From positions 62,001 to 126,000 of the forward strand of contig CANNZV010000265.1 in NCBI GenBank assembly GCA_947561585.1: a stretch of 64,000 nt of DNA. The letters run 5' to 3'. Positions 11,598 through 23,670 of this stretch are shown here, piece after piece (positions within the stretch are counted from its first letter, which is position 1; every line of letters begins with the position of its first letter). The notes under the pieces were generated by a model. That model was not told the DNA's origin. It saw only the letters and a program-made list of their open reading frames with translations, and searched no databases. A program made the position numbers and the translations under genes. This DNA is from Caprella mutica. Taxonomy: Eukaryota; Arthropoda; Malacostraca; Amphipoda; Caprellidae.

Positions 11598-12198
11598 CCC
11601 AGGTAGCAATGAATGTTATTTAAATGTTAGAATAATATTATCATGTAACCAAAAGTAATGTTATTTTCAATGTTAAAATAACATTATAAAAATGTTATAT
11701 TTTCAATGTTAACATAATATTACAACCGAACCTTAAAATAACATTGGGAAATAACATTGAATGTTATGTTGTAATATTAAAATAACATTTGAAAAATGTT
11801 AAATTATGTTTTTTTATTAATAAAAAATGTTATTAACATTTTTTTGATATTACAATAACATTATTTAACATTTTTTAAATGTTATTTTAATATTACAACA
11901 TAACATTAAATATTATATCCCAATGTTATTATAAGGTTTGTTCGTAATAAACAAATGTTAGATAACATTTGTTTAATATCAAAATAACATTATTAAACAT
12001 TTTTTAAATGTTATATTAATATTACAACATAACATTCAATATTATTTCCCAATGTTATTTCAAGGTTCGGTTGTAATATTATGTTAACATTGAAAATATA
12101 ACATTTTTATAATGTTATTTTAACATTGAAAATAACATTACTTTTGGTTACAGGATAATATTATTCTAACATTTAAATAACATTCATTGCTACCTGGG
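11598..12198. mobile_element. 601-bp palindromic MITE (right half of the larger element)
   Basis: The two halves are reverse complements over nearly their whole length. CCCAGGTAGCAATGAATGTT at the left mirrors AACATTCATTGCTACCTGGG at the right, and inner landmarks such as ACCAAAAGTAATGTTATT mirror as well. Transcribed from either side it would fold into one hairpin of about 290 bp. The left end is internal to the 9854-12198 element and the right end is shared with it, which suggests end duplication or insertion next to an existing end. Confidence 0.9.
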
Positions 12199-15100
12199 TA
12201 TATTGCTAACAGTGTCCCCATTGGGGTACTTACTGTGTTCCTATATTGCTAACAGTGTCCTCATTGGGGTACTTGCTGTGTCCCTATATTTCTAACAGTG
12301 TCCTCATTGAGGTACTTACTGTGTTCCTATATTGCTAACATTGTCCCTATTGTGGTACTTACTATGTCCCTATATTGCTAACAGTGACCTCATTAAGGTA
12401 CTTACTGTGTCCCTATATTGCTAACAGTGTCTTCATTGAGGTAGTTACTGTCTCCCTCTATTGCTAACAGTGCTCTCATTGGGGTACTTACTGTGTCCCT
12501 ATATTACTAACAGTGTCCTCATTGGGGTACTTACTGTGTCCTTATATTGCTAACAGTGTCCTCATTGTGGTATTTAATTACTGTGTCCCTATATTGCTAA
12601 CAGTGTCTTCATTGAGGTAGTTACTGTCTCCCTCTATTGCCAACAGTGTTCTCATTGAGATACTTACTGTGTCCGTATATTGCTAACAGTGTGCTCATTG
12701 GGGTACTTACTGTGTCCCTATATTGCTAACAGTGTCCTCATTGGGGTACTTATACTGTGTCCCTATATTGCTAACAGTGTCCTCATTGGGGTACTTGCTG
12801 TGTCCCTATATTACTAACAGTATCATCATTGGGGTACTTACTGTGTCCCTATATTGCTAACAGTGTCCTCATTGGGGTACTTACTGTGTCCTTATATTGC
12901 TAACAGTGTCCTCATTGTGGTACTTAATTACTGTCTCCCTCTATTGCTAACAGTGCTCTCATTGGGGTACTTACTGTGTCCCTATATTACTAACAGTGTC
13001 CTCATTGGGGTACTTACTGTGTCCTTATATTGCTAACAGTGTCTTCATAGAGGTAGTTACTGTCTTCCTCTATTGCTAACAGTGTTCTCATTGGGATACT
13101 TACTGTGTCCCTATATTGCTAACAGTGTCCTCATTTGGGTACTTACTGTGTCCCTATATTGCTAACAGTGTCCTCATTGGGGTACTCATACTGTGTCCCT
13201 ATATTGCTAACAGTGTCCTCATTGTGGTACTTAATTACTATGTCCCTATATTGCTAACAGTGTCCTCATTGGGGAACTTACTGTGTTCCTATATTGCTAA
13301 CAGTGTCCTAATTGGGGTACTTGCTGTGTCCCTATATTGCTAACAGTGTCCTCATTGAGGTACTTACTGTGTTCCTATATTGCTAACATTGTCCCTATTG
13401 TGGTACTTACTATGTCCCTATATTGCTAACAGTGTCCTCATTAAGGTACTTACTGTGTCTCTATATTGCTAACAGTGTCCTCATTGGGGCACTTAATGTG
13501 CCCCTATATTGCTAACAGTGTCCTCATTAAGGTACTTACTGTGTCCCTATATTGCTAACAGTGTCCTCATTGGGGCACTTAATGTGTCCCTATATTACTA
13601 ACAGTGTCTTCATTGGGGTACTCTCTGTGTCCCTATATTGCTAACAGTGTCCTCATTGGGGTACTTACTGTGTCCCTATATTGCTAACAGTGTCCTCATT
13701 AGGGTACTTACTGTGTCCCTATATTGCTAACAGTGTCCTCATTGGGGTACTTGCTGTGTCCCTATATTGCTAACAGTTTCCTCATTGAGGTACTTACTGT
13801 GTTCCTATATTGCTAACATTGTCCTTATTGTGGTACTTACTATGTCTCTATATTGCTAACAGTGTCCTCATTGAGGTACTTACTGTGTCCCTATATTGCT
13901 AACAGTGTCCTCATTGGGGCACTTACTGTGTCCCTATATTACTAACAGTGTCTTCATTGGGGTACTTTCTGTGTCCCTATATTACTAACAGTATCCTCAT
14001 TTGGGTACTTACTGTGTCCCTATATTGCTTACAGTGTCCTCATTGGGGTACTTACTGTGTCCCTATATTACTAACAGTGTCCTCATTGGGGTACTTTCTT
14101 TGTCCCTATATTGCTAACAGTGTCTTCATTGGGGTACTTACTGTGTCCCTATATTACTAACAGTGTCCTCATTGGGGTACTTACTGTGTCCCTATATTGC
14201 TAACAGTGTCCTCATTGGGGTACTTGCTGTGTCCCTATATTGCTAACAGTGTCCTCATTGGGGTACTTACTGTGTCCCTATATTGCTAACAGTGTCCTCA
14301 TTGGGGTACTTACTGTGTCCCTATATTGCTAACAGTGTCCTCATTGTGATACTTACTGTGTTCCTATATTGCTTACAGTGTCCTCATTGGGGTACTTACT
14401 GTGTCCCTATATTACTAACAGTGTCCTCATTGGGGTACTTTCTTTGTCCCTATATTGCTAACAGTGTCTTCATTGGGGTACTTACTGTGTCCCTATATTA
14501 CTAACAGTGTCCTCATTGGGGTACTTACTGTGTCCCTATATTGCTAACAGTGTCCTCATTGGGGTACTTACTGTGTCCCTATATTGCTAACAGTGTCCTC
14601 ATTGGGGTACTTACTGTGTTCCTATCTTGATAACAGTGTCCTCATTGGGGTACTTACTGTGTCTCTATATTGCTAACAGTGTCCTCATTGTGATACTTAC
14701 TGTGTCCCTATATTGATAACAGTGTCCTCATTGGGGTACTTACTGTGTCTCTATATTGCTAACAGTGTCCTCATTGGGATACTTATACTGTTTCCCTATA
14801 TTGATAACAGTGTCCTCATTGGGGTACTTACTGTGTCTCTATATTGCTAACAGTGTCCTCATTGTGATACTTACTGTGTCCCTATATTGATAACAGTGTC
14901 CTCATTGGGGTACTTACTGTGTCTCTATATTGCTAACAGTGTCCTCATTGGGATACTTATACTGTTTCCCTATATTGATAACAGTGTCCTCATTGGGGTA
15001 CTTACTGTGTCTCTATATTGCTAACAGTGTCCTCATTGTGGTACTTACTGTGTCCCTATATTGCTAACAGTGTCCTCATTGGGATACTTATACTGTTTCC

Positions 15101-16982
15101 CTATATTGATAACAGTGTCCTCATTGGGGTACTTACTGTGTCTTTATATTGCTAACAGTGTCCTCATTGTGGTACTTACTGTGTCCTTATATTGCTAACA
15201 GTGTCCTCATTGGGGTACTTACTGTGTCCCTATATTGATAACAGTGTCCTCATTGGGGTACTTACTGTGTCTCTATATTGCTAACAGTGTCCTCATTGGG
15301 ATACTTATACTGTTTCCCTATATTGATAACAGTGTCCTCATTGGGGTACTTACTGTGTCTCTATATTGCTAACAGTGTCCTCATTGTGGTACTTACTGTG
15401 TCCCTATATTGCTAACAGTGTCCTCATTGGGATACTTATACTGTTTCCCTATATTGATAACAGTGTCCTCATTGGGGTACTTACTGTGTCTCTATATTGC
15501 TAACAGTGTCCTCATTGTGGTACTTACTGTGTCCCTATATTGCTAACAGTGTCCTCATTGGGGTACTTACTGTTTCCCTATATTGCTAACAGTGTCCTCA
15601 TTGTGATACTCACTGTGTTCCTATCTTGATAACAGTGTCCTCATTGGGGTACTTACTGTGTCCCTATATTGCTAACAGTGTCCTCATTGGGGTACTTACT
15701 GTGTCCCTATATTGCTAACAGTGTCCTCATTGTGATACTCACTGTGTTCCTATCTTGATAACAGTGTCCTCATTGGGGTACTTACTGTGTCTCTATATTG
15801 CTAACAGTGTCCTCATTGGGGTACTTTCTTTGTCCCTATATTGCTAACAGTGTCTTCATTGGGGTACTTACTGTGTCCCTATATTACTAACAGTGTCCTC
15901 ATTGGGGTACTTACTGTGTCCCTATATTACTAACAGTGTCCTCATTGGGGTACTTACTGTGTCCCTATATTGCTAACAGTGTCCTCATTGGGGTACTTAC
16001 TGTGTCCCTATATTGCTAACAGTGTCCTCATTGTGATACTCACTGTGTTCCTATCTTGATAACAGTGTCCTCATTGGGGTACTCACTGTGTTCCTATCTT
16101 GATAACAGTGTCCTCATTGGGGTACTTACTGTGTCCCTATATTGCTAACAGTGTCCTCATTGGGATACTTATACTGTGTCCCTATATTGCTAACAGTGTC
16201 CTCATTGGGGTACTTACTGTGTCTCTATATTGCTAACAGTGTCCTCATTGGGATACTTATACTGTGTCCCTATATTGCTAACAGTGTCCTCATTGGGATA
16301 CTTATACTGTGTCCCTATATTGCTAACAGTGTCCTCATTGGGATACTTATACTGTGTCCCTATATTGCTAACAGTGTCCTTATTGGGGTACTTACTGTGT
16401 CCCTGTATTGCTAACAGTGTCCTCATTGGGGTACTTACTGTGTCCCTATATTGCTAACAGTGTCCTCATTGGGGTACTTACTGTGTCCCTATATTGCTAA
16501 CAGTGTCCTCATTGGGGTACTTACTGTGTCCCTATATTGCTAACAGTGTCCTCATTGGGGTACTTACTGTGTCCCTATATTGCTAACAGTGTCCTCATTG
16601 GGGTACTTACTGTGTCCCTATATTGCTAACAGTGTCCTCATTGGGGTACTTACTGTGTCCCTATATTGCTAACAGTGTCCTCATTGGGATACTTATACTG
16701 TGTCCCTATATTGCTAACAGTGTCCTCATTGGGATACTTATACTGTGTCCCTATATTGCTAACAGTGTCCTTATTGGGGTACTTACTGTGTCCCTATATT
16801 GCTAACAGTGTCCTCATTGGGGTACTTACTGTGTCCCTATATTGCTAACAGTGTCCTCATTGGGGTACTTACTGTGTCCCTATATTGCTAACAGTGTCCT
16901 CATTGGGGTACTTACTGTGTCCCTATATTGCTAACAGTGTCCTCATTGGGGTACTTACTGTGTCCCTGTATTGCTAACAGTT
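12199..16982. repeat. 43/45-bp satellite, main block with higher-order structure
   Basis: About 110 monomers. The base monomer is 43 bp; a 45-bp class carries GGGATACTTATACTG. Between about 14690 and 15540 monomers alternate in a fixed order (TTGATAACAG with TTGCTAACAG ends, and GTGATACTTACTG with GGGATACTTATACTGTTT), giving a higher-order period of about 174 bp. The last 500 bp is nearly homogeneous, a sign of recent amplification. Open frames reading LTVSSLGYL arise from the 45-bp class, are stop-free by periodicity only, and are not genes. Confidence 0.97.
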
Positions 16983-17434
16983 TTTTAATATAGATATTTA
17001 CCTTCACTATATTTTCTGTTTGCATATATTGCAAATCTAGAAAGAAAATTATGGAAGCCCATAGAAGATTAAGATTGACCCCTCTTAATCTTCTATGGCC
17101 CCACTATAACTCCTTCTCCGGGTAATTGATGTTTTTTCCGGTTATTATGATTATACCTTTAGTGGGTGGAACATAATGATAGCATTATGTGATCACGTTA
17201 GACATTATACAATGGGATATATAAAGTGATTCTTGAAGAGATTTTGATGTTGTGTCATTGTCATCAAGAGTCCGGAACATCTCATTTGATGCTAGAATTT
17301 GATGTGATCCCCATCGTTTTCATTGATGAATTGAATGAACATCAAATAAAAGTAATGGTAATGAGGAGGTGATAGGAAATGAAACCTAAGTTGGTGAATG
17401 TCAAAAAAGCAAATCGTATGTTAGTGTCAATCAT
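16983..17434. other. short unique gap with one hairpin
   Basis: Contains a perfect hairpin at 17059-17098: 15-bp arms CCATAGAAGATTAAG and CTTAATCTTCTATGG, 10-nt loop. The downstream TTCTATGGCCCCACTATAAC (17091-17110) is a reverse-complement match to part of the 50-bp array at 19452. No gene seen. Confidence 0.7.
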
Positions 17435-17443
17435 CTAGAGAAT

Positions 17444-18989
17444 GGCTATAGGACAACTGCCATGCGGACAACTGCTATGCGGACAACTGCCATGTGGATA
17501 ACTGCCATGCGGACAACTGCTATGTGGATAACTACCATGCGGACAACTGTCATGCGGCCAACTGCCAATGTGGACAACTGCCATGCGGCAAACTGCCATG
17601 CAGACAACTGCCATGCGACAAACTGCCATGCGGACAACTGCCATGCAGATAACTGCCATGCAGACAACTGCCATGCAGACAACTGCCATGCAGACAACTG
17701 CCATGCTGATAACTGCCATAGTAGACAACTGCTATGCGACAATCTGCCATGCGGACAACTGCCATGCAATATATTATAATTTTATTATGGGTGAATAGTA
17801 AAGCCTAACATTTCTTGGAATTCATTTGATATGAAGTATATTATTATTTTAACCTATAATTTTAGTATAAAAATGTTAATTGTATTGTAAGAAATTGTGA
17901 ATGAAGAAGCATTGAAATTAATATGAAGTAAAACTAGATTTCTTTCTTTGTTACAATCATTTTCTTTCACATTTTGAATAATCAAATGGTTGACAAAAAT
18001 ATTGAAATCTATAGATACAAAACTTTTTTTTTCAAACATTTCAGAATACAAAGAATAGTGAGTGTGGTTTTGCATCTTCTATTTTAGAGTTGCTTTCACA
18101 CAACACTGGCATATATGAGTTAACTAAAATGTTGATTTGTTATTAGTATAATAACAAATGTAATAAAACATATTTCAGTAATAATTATTCTCATATTTTG
18201 ACACTTTTCAAATATTTATAAGATATGTTTCTGATCGGTGGGAGCTAGAAACAAAGAAACTATAGAAAAATAAATTCAAACTTTGAAGGAACTGAGTTAA
18301 GTGTTCTTTGTAAATATTTTTTTAAACAGAGAAATAATATAAACACTACTTCAGTTTCTAATCCTGAATCTAGCAGAAAAGTTTGTTTTTTGTAAATAAA
18401 AAATATTAATTAACCCAATGAAAATTCTTAAATAGTAAAATGCAAAATCACAATCACTGAAATTTTAACCTGTAAAGCTTGTGTTTGTACCATTATTTGT
18501 ATTTTGAAATGTTGAAAAGAAAGTTTTGCATCTGTAGATTTTCCACTTCTTGTAAACAATTTGATTGTTTAAGGAGCTTAATGAGTTTAATATGATTTAA
18601 AAAAGTAATGAATTTAGTTGTTATATGATTTCAACTATAAATTCTGAATCTACCGTCAATATTAATTTTTATACTTCTTCATGCACAATTTCGGACTGTA
18701 CGATTAATATTATACTTAATTTTTAGGTTAAGATAATAATATTCTTTACAACAAATTAATTACATGAAAGGTTAAGTCACCCAATATAAAACTATAATAT
18801 ATTGCATGGCAGTTGTCCGCATGGCAGTTGTCCGCATGGCAGTTGTCTGCATGGCAGTTGTCTGCATGGCAGTTGTCTGCATGGCAGTTGTCTGCATGGC
18901 AGTTGTCTGCATGGCAGTTGTCTGCATGGCAGTTGTCTGCATGGCAGTTGTCTGCATGGCAGTTGTCTGCATGGCAGTTGTCCGTACAC
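17444..18989. mobile_element. foldback element B with 9-bp target duplication
   Basis: The flanks carry the same 9 bp, CTAGAGAAT (17435-17443 and 18990-18998). The ends read GGCTATAGGACAACTGCC and, reverse-complemented, GTGTACGGACAACTGCC. Each arm begins with 15-bp units around GACAACTGCCATGCG: about 21 copies on the left (17455-17770) and 12 on the right (18803-18985). Inverted homology continues inward to about 17930 and 18645 (for example AAATTGTG[A/C]ATGAAGAAG). The interior of about 700 bp has no transposase. A 9-bp duplication is typical of Mutator-like elements. Frames such as MQTTAMQTTA in the arms are repeat artefacts. Confidence 0.88.
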
Positions 18990-18998
18990 CTAGAGAAT

Positions 18999-19451
18999 AG
19001 ATCGTATATTTTAGTAAATATCGTAATTTCAGCGGTTATCATTGGGATACTTTGTTCGTAAAAAAACTATAAATGTTTTAAAATTCAATGAATTTTCATT
19101 TAATAATTATTTTCGTAGATAGATGATCTTTTTATCGTCGATTTATAACCACCGATAGAGGATGGACAATCGGCAACTATTTTTCCGAATGGTAATTTTC
19201 AATAACAATAAATTGTTAATATTCCCGCAACACTTGGTATAAAATCAGAGAACTCGCTTGTAAAACATTCACATTCAATTCCACCTCAATAATTTTTGTG
19301 ATTGATAAACAAATTGAATTGTGGTCTCCTCACAAGTCATTTATTTTTGTGTTCATTCACGTGGGAACAATTTTTATTATTGTGCCATCAAAAAGTAATT
19401 GTTTGGGATAATCTAATTTGTTGTATTTCTAATCGATTGACAGTGAGTTCA
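18999..19451. other. AT-rich gap
   Basis: No gene seen. A GGACAATCGGCAACT stretch at 19167-19181 weakly resembles the foldback end units but has no iterated neighbours, so I do not call it. Confidence 0.5.
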
Positions 19452-19790
19452 TTTATGGCTGGGCCAAAGGAGATTTAGATGGGACAGTGGCTAGAAATAT
19501 AGTTATGGTGGGGCCAAAGGAGATTTAGATGGGACAGTGGCTAGAAATATAGTTATGGTGGGGCCAAAGAGATTTAGATGTGATAGGGGCTATAAATACT
19601 GTAATAGTGGGGCCAAAGGAGATCTAAATGGGACTGTGGCTAGAAATGAAGCTATGGTGGGGCCGAAGGAAATTTAGATGGGACTGTGGCTTTAAATATA
19701 GTTAAAGTGGGACCATAGGATATTTAGATGGGACCAGGGCTAGAAAAATAGAGTTATGGTGAACCGAAGGAAATTTAGATGGGTCATCAT
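19452..19790. repeat. 50-bp tandem array
   Basis: Seven copies with period 50 (one copy 49) built on GGGCCAAAGGAGATTTAGAT and GGGACAGTGGCTAGAAATAT. The first two copies are identical and divergence rises to the right. Short reverse-complement matches to GTTATGGTGGGGCC lie at 17091-17112 and 21243-21264, so the motif is dispersed locally in the opposite orientation. Confidence 0.93.
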
Positions 19791-21949
19791 TTCATTTATT
19801 TCAACTAAAAAAATCACGATTTGGTTTACGTAGTGAGGCACACCATCTTCTACAGAAATTATGAGTCTATTTTTGAAATATGCCGTTACTGACATTTTGA
19901 GATCTGCCGCAAACTACTAATAATAGATTGACATTTTGCTACCATATATAATGAAATATAACCAAATCTCCACTCATTTCAATATAGGTTCATTCAAGTG
20001 ATATATAAATGATATCACTGAAAGCAATCACAATCTATTCATTCCCTCTAACGTTCAGATTACCTAATTAGGTCTGTGATTAAAATGAAGTCATGCGATT
20101 TGTTCTGTCGACCATGACAAGCCAATCGTCTCTGTTTAGTGACAGATAATTACTAGGCTATTTATTACACTGTAAAACACTAACACCACAAAATTATATA
20201 CCATTATAATCGAAGAGAAAATGGAATAAAGATTGTATACTAAATGTGAGTAATGTAATATTAGAATATCTATATATTTTTCGTTAACATTAAACTAAAA
20301 AATTTCTCAATGGTGTTCATTTTGATGATTACCATATAATACCTGTTCGTTAACCAAAAGGCTAAACTATCAGAGAGACCGTTAAATACCGTCTTAAGAC
20401 ACTGATTTCTTTTCTATATCATATGTTTGTCATTCAATATGTATGTCTAGCTAAATAAGATGCTGTATCTAGATTCTAGAGGAAGAGCAGAATAGGTTAG
20501 CTGTCACTAGGCTCAGATCTTTCCCCCGTACGATACTCTTCTCCTCTATTCGACTACCTACTCATAATCCATATTTGCTAAGCAGTTTATTTTTATATAT
20601 ATGCCTATGAAAAAACGATTTACCAACAGTTTCATTCTCTGTGTAATTGATAGACATTAATTACATCAATTACTAAATCAAGGAAATGGAGAATAAGAAA
20701 TTAAACACGTTTTAATATATCTCATTGAAATTATTGTATAGTTAGATCCTTTGCATGATATACACAATTAATAAACCCCTACTCTATTTGCCTTCCAAAT
20801 GGTAAGATATTTATTTGTTATAGACTACTGATACCACCAATTTATCAGACTATTTTAGTTATGAATATTAGTAACGTAATTTACATATAATGAAAAACAT
20901 GCAGGAGAGATCTCAACTTTTTTTTCAATACATTGATACGAAAATAGGCCAAAGAGTAAATTTTTCCAAATTACGTAAGTTACTCCACAAATTAGGTTAC
21001 TTAACCAGATTGGGTAAGTTTTCTCATCAGGTAAGGAAGTGTGATGGAATACACCTGCCTTAATTAGTCTACTGGATACCTATATTGTTTCATTAATTTG
21101 CGGATGATTTAAACGGTAACATACAAAGTAAATAATACAAATTATGTTGTATAAGCCAACCATAAATTTTTTTTTGGAAATTTGGATTACCTTTTGATCT
21201 TTGATGACCCCACCATATCTCTGGGAAAAATCCCCTTTCAATCTCCTATGGCCCCACCATAACTATCCCCCCAGTAAATATAATCAAAATCTAATCTCTC
21301 CAATAAATTAATAAGCATTTATGTTTGAAACCTATTAAACGGCTCAGTGTTCTTTATAACAAAATAGTGAATATATAATCTGACGCGGCCCAATAACCAA
21401 AAATAATTTAAACGCACTAGACTGGCTTTAATTTATTGTATAATTAGAGAATACTCAGCCCAATAATTGAATAGATAAATAGTGTCACATAAAATTAGTA
21501 TATCGACTTATACACGTATATATTCTAATCTGTTATCAATAAGCTCTAAGATACTCAGTTAATTCTTTCCAATAACCCGTACAGTGTTATGTGTGATAAC
21601 TCCACGGGTTCCGAGCGTCTATTTTGGCACAGCGGGCTTTGATAATGAAATTAGGATTCTTTGGATTAGTGGGCTATATAGGAGAGGAAGAGGATTAGTA
21701 TTCAGCTAATATAAAGGATCTTTGGAATATCTAGACTGTGCAGCCCATTCATATGCAAATGATGGCTACTTTCTATACCAAATTTTGTGATCGTTAAACT
21801 AAGCTTGTGTTATAATTTTAAGGAATATTAACAGTTTCATTAACAGGTACTTACTTGCAAGATTGAAATTTAAACTTAATAATAGAGCGATAAATTGATT
21901 TCATTTCGATAGATAACCTAGATATACTAAAGTTAATATTTAAATAACT
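19791..21949. other. AT-rich gap
   Basis: About 2.1 kb with no recognisable gene, RNA or transposon. The only local signal is the reverse copy of the 50-bp repeat motif at 21243-21264. Confidence 0.55.
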
Positions 21950-22540
21950 TGAGTGAACCTTTATATGATTGCAATGAACGTTTAAATGAGTGCAGTGAAC
22001 CTTTAAATGACTGCAGTGAACCTTTAAATGACTGTAGTGAACCTTTAAATAACTGCAGTGAACCTTCAAATAACTGCAGTGAACCTTTGAATGACTGCAG
22101 TGAACCTTTAAATAACTGCAGTGAACCTTTAAATGACTGCAGTGAACCTTTAAATGACTGCAGTGAACCTTTGAATGACTGCAGTGAACCTTTAAATAAC
22201 TGCAGTGAACCTTTAAATAACTGCAGTGAACCTTTGAATGACTGCAGTGAACCTTTAAATAACTGCAGTGAACCTTTAAATGACTGCAGTGAACCTTTGA
22301 ATAACTGCAGTGAACCTTTAAATGACTGCAGTGAACCTTTAAATGACTGCAGTGAACCTTTGAATAACTGCAGTGAACCTTTAAATTACTGCAGTGAACC
22401 TTTAAATGACTGCAGTGAACCTTTAAATGACTGCAGTGAACCTTTAAATGACTGCAGTGAACCTTTAAATAACTGCAGTGAACCTTTAAATGACTGCAGT
22501 GAACCTTTAAATGACTGCAGTAGTCGTTTAATGACTGGAA
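21950..22540. repeat. 21-bp array with continuous frame
   Basis: Twenty-eight copies of TGCAGTGAACCTTTAAATGAC. Because 21 is a multiple of three, the plus strand stays open for about 200 codons (21949-22560) and would read CSEPLND repeated, with D/N alternating. The frame has no ATG, only a TTG at its left edge, and ends where the array ends. Both synonymous (TTA/TTG) and replacement (GAC/AAC) changes occur, so nothing shows protein-level constraint. Best read as a non-coding minisatellite. Each unit contains a PstI-like palindrome CTGCAG at the joints. Confidence 0.95.
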
Positions 22541-22800
22541 TTAAAACTTTAAATTCCTAAATCAGGTGACAGCATGTGATAATATAATTATAATATTTAA
22601 TGAGCACATGTCACACGTATATAAAAGGAAGGAAATCAGTGAGCGCATTTACTTTTAACTCTATGCCTATTAATTATATATTTCTACTCATCTTGAGTAT
22701 TGCTGTCGAGAGGTGAATTTCGAAGGAGGTCATTAATCGAGTGTACTGAAATGAATAAGAGAAGATTCAGCGTATTAATTGGATATCAGATAACCTCTCT

Positions 22801-22892
22801 CTGTATTCGTAAAGTGGACTTTAAAATTGACCATTAACCAATCTAACCGTAGGAATCATTTAGTCGATCTATGTCCCACTTTACGAATACTG
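22801..22892. mobile_element. tiny MITE, CAGTAYTCG family, copy 1
   Basis: 92 bp. The left end CTGTATTCGTAAAGTGGA and reverse-complemented right end CAGTATTCGTAAAGTGGGA match nearly perfectly. Ends resemble four other short elements in the window (27701, 28400, 28804, 42721). No coding capacity. Confidence 0.65.
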
Positions 22893-23419
22893 TGAGTGTA
22901 ATCAATTGTCGGGAGTACTGCGACATTCTATGTCTCCAGTTTGCCATCATCATTACTTACAGCTTTAATTAGTTCCATTTAATAATAATTAGATAGTTAA
23001 GCACTTGTTATGATTGTAAAGCGGACCAAATATGCACCATTCATCTACTACTATCCATTCTGTTTGTTATTACAGACTTATGAGCTATTATATACGGTGT
23101 CGTTAATATTACATTATTTATTCTTGTCAGAAGGAATAATTATAGGCCTGACGACAGAATTATTAAGGTAAGAGGTAAACTAAAGGCTTATTACGGCTGA
23201 AAAACAAAGGCATGTTGTACAATGATTACAAGGGACTTTGTGAAGCAGTCAGTTTAAAAGTGGAGGGGAAATTTTAGACATAAGGAATAATTAATGGCAT
23301 GTGGTACAATAAGAAGTTACTACAGAACTAGAATTGTGATAATGTTGTCATCAAATCCGTACAAGGGACTTTGTAGAAGCAATAAGACATTAATGTATAT
23401 AATATATGGTAACTAACAC
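22893..23419. other. AT-rich gap
   Basis: No gene seen. GGGAGTACTGCGAC at 22911-22924 is a stray match to the CAGTAYTCG MITE end. Confidence 0.5.
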
Positions 23420-23670
23420 CACTGAGAAAAAATTTCGAGTTAACCTGACTCATCGCTTGAGTCAAGGTAGGCAAAACTTCAAATTGGAGTCTTTTTTCTT
23501 TATTGACTCTACCTGAGTCAATATGACTTTAAATTAGAAGTCAATATGACTCTTGTTTTTGAGTAAAATATTAGGATGAGTCAAATTGACTCACATTTTT
23601 GAGTCGGTTTTGGGACAAACTGAAAACTCAAATTTTGAGTCAATTTGACTCGTATTTTTTTCTCAATGTG
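23420..23670. mobile_element. 251-bp palindromic MITE
   Basis: The left end CACTGAGAAAAAATTTCGAG and reverse-complemented right end CACATTGAGAAAAAAATACG are inverted. The interior repeats GAGTCAA/TTGACTC motifs in both orientations, so most of the element can fold back. No target duplication is clear. Non-coding. Confidence 0.7.

Larger units (their letters stand above)
9854..12198. mobile_element. 2.35-kb TIR element inserted in the 43-bp satellite
   Basis: The left end CCCAGCTAGCAAT and right end ATTGCTACCTGGG form inverted termini. The satellite monomer is interrupted exactly at these ends with a duplicated TA (9852-9853 and 12199-12200), so the whole segment entered as a unit into a pre-existing array. 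Left part 9854-10250 is AT-rich with repeated AATGTTAT motifs. Then come a nested TIR element (10323-10479), an ORF-bearing GC-richer part (about 10970-11345), a 26-bp tandem array and a 601-bp palindrome. No transposase recognised. A TA duplication fits several superfamilies including Tc1/mariner. Confidence 0.75.

Noticed and set aside
12854..16848. Hydrophobic frames reading LTVSSLGYLLCPYIANSVLI in the 43/45-bp satellite
   Set aside because: They follow the monomer period, start and stop at variant monomers, and exist in several frames at once; not genes.
18746..19061. Frames such as MQTTAMQTTA and CHADNCHADN on both strands
   Set aside because: Products of the 15-bp units in the arms of foldback element B.
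19140..19210. GGACAATCGGCAACT as another foldback end
   Set aside because: Only one weak unit, no iteration and no outer GTG boundary.
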